The notes under the pieces were generated by a model. The model was not told where the DNA came from. It made no database searches and saw only the letters and a program-made list of their open reading frames with translations. The translations under genes were made by a program, and so were the position numbers. From an uncultured Alphaproteobacteria bacterium (lineage in GTDB: Bacteria > Pseudomonadota > Alphaproteobacteria > Rhodobacterales > Rhodobacteraceae), in assembly GCA_902537215.1 (NCBI GenBank), contig CACBAM010000018.1:1-40976 (forward strand): DNA of 40,976 nt, read 5' to 3'. Below, piece by piece: positions 34,504 through 40,976 of the stretch; the first letter of the stretch is position 1; each line of letters starts with the position of its first letter.

Positions 34504-35846
34504 ATATAAATACTGAGCCTTCACCTCCTCTGGTTTCGATAATTATAAGAACAAAGAATGAGGAAAGATGGATAAACCATTGTTTGAACGCTATAGCTAC
34601 GCAAAGCATAAAAGACTATGAAATCATATTGGTTGATAATAATTCTGACGACAATTCCGTAAAAATTGCAAAAAAATACACAGACAAAATTATAAATGTA
34701 GCTCAATTTTATCCAGGAAAAGCCATAAACGAAGGTATCAGAGCTTCATCTGGTAAATTTATCGTGATTATATCTGGGCATTGTATTCCAAAAAATAATA
34801 TGTGGCTTCAACAATTGATTGAGCCTCTAGAAAATGATCGCACCGGTTTACTTGCTGGTGTTTACGGTCGCCAAGAGCCCTTATCTTCTACCTCGGCATT
34901 AGATAGAAGAGACCTTACTGTCGTTTTTGGGCTAGATGAACGAACTCAGAGGAAGGATAGCTTTTTTCATAATGCCAACAGTGCATTAACACGAGATATG
35001 TGGAGGAAATTTCCATTTGATGAAACTACCACCAATATCGAAGACAGATTATGGGGTTCTGAGGTTATAAAAAATGGATACCATATCTTTTACACTCCTC
35101 ACGCCTGCGTTTACCACCACCACGGAATAAATCATGGAGGAAAAGTTGATAGAGCTGAAAAGATTGTAAATATAATTGAAAATTTAGAGGGGTCACCTGC
35201 CTCCCTCTCAAAGCTGATAGTAGATAAGTTAAATATAATCAGCATAGTTCCTATCAAAGGAATGCCAACTACTTTTGAAGGAAAAAACTTATTGGTCGAG
35301 AGTATAAAATATCTAAAGTCCTGTAAGCTCATTTCAGACATTTATGTATCAACAGATAACGAAGATACTGCAAAGGTAGCTAGAGATAATGGTGCATTAA
35401 CTCCTTTCATAAGACCAATTGAACTTTCAGATGAAAATGTAAGTTTGCCAGATGTATTAAAATATACTATTGAGGAAATAGAGAAATTTAGGAATGTTGA
35501 TTTAGTAGTCATTGCGGAAGAGAATTACCCTTTCCGACCAACAGGATTACTTACTAAATTGATAAATAATATCATCGACGGTGGATATGACACAGTGTGT
35601 GCGTCGGTTATTGAACAGAGAAGTATCTGGCTGGACACTAAGGATCAAATTAATGCAATTGGAGATAAGAAAATGATGTCTAGAAGCATTAAACCTGAAA
35701 AAATACATATAAATTTATTTGGTTTGGGAGCAGTAACGTATGTAGATAACATAAGAAACAACACAATCTTGACAAATAATGTAGGGCTTTCCCCTGTTTC
35801 AAAATATCCATACTCGTTTCAAATTGATAACCGTGACCAATCATGA
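34500..35846 (+). CDS. GT2 glycosyltransferase fused to a cytidylyltransferase-like domain
   Basis: Fusion of 448 residues. The N-terminal GT2 domain (about 10-230) shows VSIIIRTKNEERWI, VDNNSDDNS, GKAINEGI and SGHCIP in place of a DxD, then a DRRDLTVVFG and W-x-S-E region. From about 246 a NeuA-like cytidylyltransferase fold follows (IISIVPIKGMPTTFEGKNLL, YVSTDNEDTAKVA, FIRPIELS, NYPFRPTGLL). In this domain the Arg-Gly-Gly of the nucleotide loop is lost (PIKGMPTTFEGKN), so it may be inactive or regulatory. It overlaps both neighbours by 4 nt. A physical link between sugar transfer and CMP-sugar handling is suggested. The overall two-domain call is firm; activity is open. Confidence 0.82.
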   Translation: MNINTEPSPPLVSIIIRTKNEERWINHCLNAIATQSIKDYEIILVDNNSDDNSVKIAKKYTDKIINVAQFYPGKAINEGIRASSGKFIVIISGHCIPKNNMWLQQLIEPLENDRTGLLAGVYGRQEPLSSTSALDRRDLTVVFGLDERTQRKDSFFHNANSALTRDMWRKFPFDETTTNIEDRLWGSEVIKNGYHIFYTPHACVYHHHGINHGGKVDRAEKIVNIIENLEGSPASLSKLIVDKLNIISIVPIKGMPTTFEGKNLLVESIKYLKSCKLISDIYVSTDNEDTAKVARDNGALTPFIRPIELSDENVSLPDVLKYTIEEIEKFRNVDLVVIAEENYPFRPTGLLTKLINNIIDGGYDTVCASVIEQRSIWLDTKDQINAIGDKKMMSRSIKPEKIHINLFGLGAVTYVDNIRNNTILTNNVGLSPVSKYPYSFQIDNRDQS

Positions 35847-36934
35847 ATAAAGAAAAGATAAAAATAGGCATTCTTGGATGCGGCCGCGTATGCGAGCATT
35901 ACATACAGAAAATCTTAATATCAGAAAGAGTTGGCACCCTTTACGAAGTCATTGCCTGTTGTGATGTGGACAAAAAGAAGAGCAAATATGTTGGAAATAT
36001 ATTTTCCTGTAGATCTTACAATAATATTGAAGAGTTTATTCAGCACAAAGGAATGGAAGTAGTTGTTATACTTACCAAAAGTGGCCAACACTACGAACAC
36101 TCAAAAATATGCATGATGAATGGTTTAAATGTTATAGTAGAAAAACCATTATCCCTTAGAATAGAACATGCAGAGGATTTAATTAACATTTCGTCTAAAA
36201 CTGGGAAGTTTTGTTCCTCAATCTTTCAGAACAGGTTAAACCCAGCGGTTGAAGTTACTAAAAATGCTTTTGAGCAAAAGAGATTTGGTAATTTAGTATC
36301 AGTATCTGTTAGATTAAGATGGTGTAGACTTCAAGAATATTATGACGATGGTTGGCACGGAACTTGGGCGCAGGATGGTGGAGTTACAAATCAGCAAGCT
36401 ATTCATCATGTCGATGCTCTCACGTGGATATGTGGAAGCGCAAAATCTGTTAGTGCAATGTCAGCTAAGAGAGCAAATGATCTACAAGCCGAGGACACAT
36501 TGGTAGCAGCTATTGAGTTAGAAAATGGTGGTTTAGCCACCTTAGAACTGACAACGGCCGCAAGACCAAAAGATCTTGAGGCATCCATAACTATTACTGG
36601 AACAAAAGGAGTCGTACAAATTGGTGGAGTAGCTCTTAATAAGATAGAACAGTGGAATTTTTCTGACTCTATAGATAATGAAAAAGACGTAATTGACCAA
36701 TATTCTGAGGAAGTTGATAATGGTTATGGTATAAGTCATTACAGACAACTCCAAACGATATATCAAACCTTTAGCAATGGCCAAATTGATAAAGTTCCAT
36801 TTCTAGCAAAAGAATGTATCCACACCCTTAGACTTATACACTCAATTTATGCTAGTGAGGAACAAGGTCGAAAAATATATTTATCAGAACAGATGAGTAG
36901 CTCAAAGCTAGGAATTGAAAATGATACAAAATAA
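35843..36934 (+). CDS. Gfo/Idh/MocA-family oxidoreductase
   Basis: NAD(P)-dependent sugar oxidoreductase of 363 residues. The N-terminal Rossmann motif is IGILGCGRVCEHY. The catalytic-Lys motif VEKPLSL has Lys101, and the active-site stretch GGVTNQQAIHHVDALTW carries the conserved H-x-x-D. The C-terminal alpha/beta domain has EDTLVAAIELENGGLATLELT, typical of the family. Members act on sugars, inositols or nucleotide sugars (for example WlbA-type 3-dehydrogenases). It overlaps the preceding gene by 4 nt and the next coding start by 14 nt, so it belongs to the same pathway, probably acting on the precursor sugar or product. Substrate unknown. Confidence 0.88.
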   Translation: MNKEKIKIGILGCGRVCEHYIQKILISERVGTLYEVIACCDVDKKKSKYVGNIFSCRSYNNIEEFIQHKGMEVVVILTKSGQHYEHSKICMMNGLNVIVEKPLSLRIEHAEDLINISSKTGKFCSSIFQNRLNPAVEVTKNAFEQKRFGNLVSVSVRLRWCRLQEYYDDGWHGTWAQDGGVTNQQAIHHVDALTWICGSAKSVSAMSAKRANDLQAEDTLVAAIELENGGLATLELTTAARPKDLEASITITGTKGVVQIGGVALNKIEQWNFSDSIDNEKDVIDQYSEEVDNGYGISHYRQLQTIYQTFSNGQIDKVPFLAKECIHTLRLIHSIYASEEQGRKIYLSEQMSSSKLGIENDTK

Positions 36935-37814
36935 GGCTCCTGGCAAAGATGTCTCCGCTGAAGATATGGCAGAGAAGTTCCCTTTAGCGTCAAAAAAAAA
37001 TAGCACACACTTTTCCAAGTTTGACGTTGGTGGTATCCCTTTTGGAGATAGTTTAATCCCTATTATGGCTGGGCCAAACATGGTTGAAAGCGAGAAACTT
37101 ATTGTTGAAACGGCAATTAATGTTAAAAAAGCGGGGGCTCATTTTTTGAGAGGTGGTGCTTTCAAACCCTTAAGCTTCCCCTATAGATCTAATAAATATA
37201 CTGAAACCCGTGAAGAAGGAATAAAGTGGCTGGGTATCGCAAAAAAGGAAACTGGCCTGGGAATTATAACAGAGGTCATGGAAGAGAAGTACCTAGACTT
37301 GATTTGCGAAGTAGCCGATATACTGCAAATTGGCTCAAGAAATATGCAAAATTATCCATTGATTTCAGCTGCAGCAAAAACTAAAAAACCTTTGATGATA
37401 AAGAGACACTTTGGTGCATCACTTAGAGATTGGCTTGGTGCAGCTGAATATGCGCTTTATGAAGGTAACGAAAAAATTATTTTATGTGAGCGAGGCGTCA
37501 CAGTTCCCCATACACATAGAGATTCATCGAGATTTTTATTAGACCTACAAGTTGTACCTGCTGCAAAAGAGATAACGCACTTGCCAATAGCTGTGGACCC
37601 ATCCCATGCTACTTTCTGGCGTCCATGGGTTGCACCAATGTCGCTCGCTAGTGTAGCCGCTGGCGCGGACAGCATAATGCTAGAGGTTCATCCTGATCCT
37701 GAAAATTCAGCTGTTGATCCCCTTCAACCTATAGATTTCACTAGTTTTACAAAGCTAATGTATAGCATGGATAAAGTAGCTCATATTAATGGGAAACATA
37801 TCTTAAATGTTTAG
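36921..37814 (+). CDS. 3-deoxy-7-phosphoheptulonate (DAHP) synthase-like enzyme, type I beta
   Basis: Aldolase-type PEP condensing enzyme of 297 residues (ATG 36921; a TTG two codons earlier is less likely). DAHP synthase joins PEP and erythrose 4-phosphate to a C7 3-deoxy-2-ulosonic acid. Type I-beta motifs are clear: LRGGAFKPLSFPYRS, QIGSRNMQNYPLI, ILCERGV, THLPIAVDPSHAT, and LEVHPDPE. Metal ligands His229, Glu255 and Asp266 are kept with normal 11-residue spacing, but the Cys of the G-P-C-S motif is Asn53 here (AGPNMVES). The same exchange separates metal-free from metal-dependent KDO8P synthases. No ACT or chorismate mutase domain is present, so feedback control seems absent. Lies within the sugar-activating cluster. 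Confidence 0.86.
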   Translation: MIQNKAPGKDVSAEDMAEKFPLASKKNSTHFSKFDVGGIPFGDSLIPIMAGPNMVESEKLIVETAINVKKAGAHFLRGGAFKPLSFPYRSNKYTETREEGIKWLGIAKKETGLGIITEVMEEKYLDLICEVADILQIGSRNMQNYPLISAAAKTKKPLMIKRHFGASLRDWLGAAEYALYEGNEKIILCERGVTVPHTHRDSSRFLLDLQVVPAAKEITHLPIAVDPSHATFWRPWVAPMSLASVAAGADSIMLEVHPDPENSAVDPLQPIDFTSFTKLMYSMDKVAHINGKHILNV

Positions 37815-38697
37815 ACATCTAAATGATATCATAGAAAATGAGATCAAGGAACCAAACCTAGACTTTTACAGTGTTATTGTTGGCACAAAACCTTCTATGG
37901 GAGCAAGATCTCCAAAATTATGGAACAAAGTTTACAAATACGAAGGAAAAAAGGTCAGAATGGTGCCACTAGATGTTGGGGAAGGGAAGATCGAACAGCT
38001 TTTCACCTACTTGAAGCAAGATAAAAATTGTTTGGGGGGTGCTGTTGCTGTTCCTTATAAAGAAACGGTATTTAATCTTATAAAAGATAATGTGAAGGAA
38101 GAGATAAAAGCTATTGGTGCTGTAAACTGTTTTTATCGTCCGCCATCTGGATCTTTGATCGATGAGTTTACAGGGACCAATACAGATGGTGAAGCCGCCT
38201 TAGAACCTATAAAAAAACAACTCACCGAAAATCAAAACCTAAATATAGGTCTTTTAGGGTATGGTGGTGCCGGCAAAGCAATATTAGCTTTTCTCTTAAG
38301 AGACTTTAAAAGAAAGCATAAAATTCATATTTTTAATAGAAGTCCAATTAATATAAAAGATTCTAAAAGATATGATTTATTTTCATATTCTCTTAATGAC
38401 TTAGAGATGTTTCTTCCTCATTTTGATTTGTTGATAAATGCTACCTCTGTTGGTCACGTAGAGAGCATCGATATGACCCCTATACCAATAAAATTACTTG
38501 CAAAAGCCAAAAATACAATGGTTGTTTATGACATTATTTATGATCCGTTAAAAACCACGTTGCTAAAAAATAGTGAGAAAATAGGGTTAAGGACTGTAAA
38601 TGGATTACGCATGAATCTTATCCAGGCGGTCTTAGCATATAGCTATACTAATAAAACGGTTTTAGCAAAAGAAGAAATCTATAGAATTATGAATTGA
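37807..38697 (+). CDS. AroE-like (shikimate/quinate dehydrogenase family) enzyme
   Basis: Shikimate dehydrogenase-family protein of 296 residues. The catalytic pair Lys85 (VPYKE) and Asp127 (GTNTDGE), Asn107 (GAVN) and Gln273 (MNLIQAV) match AroE, and the NAD(P) loop GYGGAG is at 151-156. Several shikimate contacts differ: the first carboxylate-binding Ser is Ala33 (GARSP, with Ser35 kept), and the N-V-T triad is Ala79-Val-Ala81. A different substrate from shikimate is therefore likely, for example another polyhydroxy ring or sugar acid; this is inference. The start overlaps the DAHP-synthase-like stop by 8 nt. The stop abuts the convergent GT39 gene with no gap. Confidence 0.85.
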   Translation: MFRHLNDIIENEIKEPNLDFYSVIVGTKPSMGARSPKLWNKVYKYEGKKVRMVPLDVGEGKIEQLFTYLKQDKNCLGGAVAVPYKETVFNLIKDNVKEEIKAIGAVNCFYRPPSGSLIDEFTGTNTDGEAALEPIKKQLTENQNLNIGLLGYGGAGKAILAFLLRDFKRKHKIHIFNRSPINIKDSKRYDLFSYSLNDLEMFLPHFDLLINATSVGHVESIDMTPIPIKLLAKAKNTMVVYDIIYDPLKTTLLKNSEKIGLRTVNGLRMNLIQAVLAYSYTNKTVLAKEEIYRIMN

Positions 38698-40164
38698 TCA
38701 TGTATTTGTTCCCAAAAAAACATGGTATTTCCTAACGAGTTTATTTCCTATTTGGATTTCTATATCTCTTAGAAACTCAATGCTATCAAACCTAGATAGA
38801 ATCTTTTTGCCTATAGGAAAATCCTTATCAGAAATAATTAAACTGTTCGTACCAAATGAGTTTTTCTGTTCTCTCCATACATCAAACTGTGTTCTTCTTT
38901 TCTCCATAACAACATCTGCTTTAAAGTCACCCGAATAAAAAATGTATAAAGATCCTAATCTGTAGTCAGAAAAGACTACTTCTTCTATACCTTGTTGTTT
39001 TTTTTCTTCACCAATAACTTTTATTATTTTATCCCATCCAAACAAGATAGCTGTTTCGCGATCGATACTACCAAAAATCAAACCAATTGGATAAAAGCTT
39101 ATGTTTATAAACAAAATTAATGATATTAAAATTCCATAAAATATGTGGAAGTACTGCCACATTTTTGTCTTTATAATGTCGTTTAAAAACGGAATGAGTG
39201 TAACTATCGCTGGAGTTAACCAATAATATAAAACATTGGTAAAAAAACATAGAAATAAACAGAAAGTTGTTGAAATTACCAAGACAAAACAACTCATTGT
39301 AAGGAAGTTTTTTATTTTAGTACTGTATATTGGGGAATAAAGAATATTTATTAAGTTAAATATGAAAATGGGAGAGAAAGCTACAAGTACCCCCGATAGG
39401 AAAGCAGCAATATTTTTTAACACGGTAGTGATATCGGTGTCATCGTCTAATCTTTCATTTAAATGAAAAGAAAAAGAACCAAAATTATTGTTTAAGTTCC
39501 AAAAAAGAACGGGCATTTGCATTATAAAGATAATAATAGTCGATATAATTATAACGCTATATGGCGGACCTTTTATTTTTTGTCTATTAAATAGAACATA
39601 GATTAAAACCCCTAAACCAAATAGAATGGCATTATACTTCGTAAGTAAAGCCAAAGAAAATACTAGGACTGCAAAATACCAATAATGAATTTCATTTTTT
39701 TCAAAATATAAAAAAAGAAAAAAAGAACTTACAAACAAAAGCATAATAAGCAAGTGATCTGGAAACGATATGGAAGAGAAAATAGAAAATATTGGGAATC
39801 CTAAAAACAAGACAATACTTCTCAAGCAAGCAATATAATCAAGTTTTCTGTGCATATATTGTTGCCACAAAATCATAGTTATTACTACAATTCCAAAGCT
39901 CACAAGTGGCAGAGCTCTTATTACAATATCTTTATCATCAAGAGAAGAAAGAAAAAAGGCCTGAGCCCAAGTCGCTAGTGGAGGATGATCAAAATATGAA
40001 AGATCGAGTTTCTTTGACCATAACCAATAATAAGCTTCATCGGGTAAAGGATAAGCATACACAACAAAGAGACCTTTAATTATTAGGAATAATAAAAGTA
40101 GAAAAAGTAAGAGCACTATTTCAGACGGCCTAATAATTTGGATATATAGAGGTTGTTTTGTCAA
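38698..40164 (-). CDS. GT39/ArnT-like membrane glycosyltransferase (second copy)
   Basis: GT-C membrane glycosyltransferase of 488 residues, paralogous to the gene at 32041-33507. The first loop has LPDEAYYWLWS (Asp42, Glu43) and LDLSYFDHPPLATW (Asp59), and is followed by FPDHLLIML, LLTKYNAILFG, and about ten membrane helices. A soluble C-terminal domain of about 120 residues follows. It should take sugars from polyprenyl phosphate in the periplasm. It converges exactly on the AroE-like gene, with the two stop codons touching. The acceptor, and whether the five-gene cluster supplies its donor, are unknown. Confidence 0.87.
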   Translation of the reverse strand: MTKQPLYIQIIRPSEIVLLLFLLLLFLIIKGLFVVYAYPLPDEAYYWLWSKKLDLSYFDHPPLATWAQAFFLSSLDDKDIVIRALPLVSFGIVVITMILWQQYMHRKLDYIACLRSIVLFLGFPIFSIFSSISFPDHLLIMLLFVSSFFLFLYFEKNEIHYWYFAVLVFSLALLTKYNAILFGLGVLIYVLFNRQKIKGPPYSVIIISTIIIFIMQMPVLFWNLNNNFGSFSFHLNERLDDDTDITTVLKNIAAFLSGVLVAFSPIFIFNLINILYSPIYSTKIKNFLTMSCFVLVISTTFCLFLCFFTNVLYYWLTPAIVTLIPFLNDIIKTKMWQYFHIFYGILISLILFINISFYPIGLIFGSIDRETAILFGWDKIIKVIGEEKKQQGIEEVVFSDYRLGSLYIFYSGDFKADVVMEKRRTQFDVWREQKNSFGTNSLIISDKDFPIGKKILSRFDSIEFLRDIEIQIGNKLVRKYHVFLGTNT

Positions 40165-40299
40165 ATCAGCTATTTTTTTCTGTCTTTTATAAGTCTTATT
40201 TTAGATATTTACAGTCATTAGAGGTATAATTAGTTAGGATTATATTCTTTACAGAATTTAAAATTCAGGCACCCATATTTCTCTTATCTCTAGATTGGC

Positions 40300-40976
40300 T
40301 TAAACTGCCCTTTCCAAATTAAGCTCATTCTGCAGATCTTTTCGAATAGATTCATAAACACTGTCCCAATCATTAAGTGATGTTTGACGGTAATGCTTTG
40401 ATCTAGGATACCAAATACTATCCGATCTTTCTAACAGCCACCAAAAGTTTACCATAACATAGGGTAGTAAAACCCACGTCTCTTTTGCTAATGCTCCTGC
40501 CATATGGACAGTGATATTGCTCGTTGATATTACCAAATCACATACTTCAATCAGTGCTGCCAGACCATCAAGATCCTCTCTATTATCTACCGATGCGCAT
40601 TGCACAACTTCTATCCCTGTTTCTTCCATAAACTCTCTTATCTCATCATCCACATCACCATACTGAAGATTAAGCAGTACAACATCCAACCCAGAAAATA
40701 TATGTTCCATATCTTTCAATTGAACGCTCTTCTTTATTTGGTGTAAGGATTTAAAACTTCTCCATGAGATACCAATGACGGTCTTACCATCCAGTTGTAA
40801 CTCTTTGCGTATCGCCTCTACCCGTTGAGGGTCCGCCTTCAAATACCCTGTAACTGTCCTACCAAAATCGCTGATATCATTACGGATCAAGCCAGGCAAG
40901 CTTCCCAACGGCGAATGATAATCACACTTCTCTTTCTTCAATCCTTTTTCATCTTCAACAAAATTTATCTCCGGCA
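40300..40976 (-). CDS. C-terminal part of a TPR/GT-B-type protein (5' end outside window)
   Basis: The reading frame is open to the right edge, so the true start is outside; a TTG at 40941 is not the start because coding sequence continues upstream (PEINFVEDEKG). The visible part resembles the C-terminal GT-B-like domain found behind TPR repeats: HSPLGSLPG, then GISWRSFKSLHQIKKSV, LLNLQYGDVDDEI and the donor-site-like LAALIEVCDLVISTSN. It continues with ITVHMAGALAKETWVLLPY and WYPRSKHYRQ. Such proteins resemble GT9/GT41 transferases. Base composition is much richer in G+C than the adjacent gene (hand count of lines 40801-40860: 32 of 60, against 14 of 60 for 39481-39540). Acceptor and donor are unknown. 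Confidence 0.72.
   Translation of the reverse strand, partial: PEINFVEDEKGLKKEKCDYHSPLGSLPGLIRNDISDFGRTVTGYLKADPQRVEAIRKELQLDGKTVIGISWRSFKSLHQIKKSVQLKDMEHIFSGLDVVLLNLQYGDVDDEIREFMEETGIEVVQCASVDNREDLDGLAALIEVCDLVISTSNITVHMAGALAKETWVLLPYVMVNFWWLLERSDSIWYPRSKHYRQTSLNDWDSVYESIRKDLQNELNLERAV

Noticed and set aside
35843..38697. AHBA (rifamycin-type) biosynthesis, because Gfo/Idh, DAHP synthase and AroE types also occur there (RifL, RifH, RifI)
   Set aside because: No AHBA synthase, aminoDHQ synthase or kanosamine kinase is present, the DAHP synthase is type I-beta rather than type II, and CMP-sugar and GT genes are joined to the cluster.

Overview
The window reads as a compact chromosomal segment of a low-GC alphaproteobacterium; three 60-base lines counted by hand gave about 23% and 35% G+C in the body and 53% at the right edge. 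The assignment rests on a TIGR02300 (FYDLN acid domain) protein, a DUF2794 protein, a split ATP-synthase Fo operon with both b' and b subunits, a zf-CHCC mini-protein, and a sucD-sucA-sucB-lpd run. Genes are tightly packed: many pairs overlap by 4-14 nt, and two convergent pairs overlap within their coding sequences. This suggests a streamlined, perhaps marine, genome, but the species is not identifiable from the sequence. No insertion sequence, prophage, CRISPR array or rRNA was seen, and no gene-free stretch exceeds 300 bases.

Left part (1-9.2 kb): TCA-cycle genes sucD (5' end outside the window), sucA, sucB and lpd, then the FYDLN protein, tRNA-Ala(GGC), a DUF2794 protein, a gamma-glutamyltransferase-family enzyme and hspQ on the opposite strand. 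Middle (9.3-24.3 kb): a lytic-transglycosylase-like lipoprotein; the Fo operon atpI-atpB-atpE-b'-b; a PfkB kinase; an orphan ABC ATPase; a 55-residue zinc-finger protein directly before polA; a CinA-type molybdopterin-binding protein; map; secA; a periplasmic PpiC-type isomerase; argJ; and mutT.

Right part (24.3-40.97 kb): an envelope-polysaccharide region. It holds a WecA/MraY-like polyprenyl-phosphate sugar-phosphate transferase, a DUF1624 membrane acyltransferase-like protein, uppS, a YjbH-YjbF-YjbE-like export set ending in a strong terminator, a PagL-like lipid A deacylase, a GT2-GtrA polyprenyl-phosphate glycosyltransferase, and a GT39/ArnT-like transferase. Next comes a five-gene, overlap-coupled cluster: a CMP-sugar synthetase, a GT2 fused to a degenerate cytidylyltransferase, a Gfo/Idh oxidoreductase, a DAHP-synthase-like enzyme and an AroE-like dehydrogenase. 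A second GT39 protein and a partial TPR/GT-type protein follow on the minus strand.

The most interesting signal is that five-gene cluster (33769-38697). It pairs two shikimate-pathway-type enzymes, both altered at key positions, with CMP-sugar activation and glycosyl transfer. The proposal, which is inference, is a dedicated route to an unusual CMP-activated 3-deoxy-2-ulosonic acid (possibly C7, DAH-type) or a related carbocycle for surface glycan decoration.
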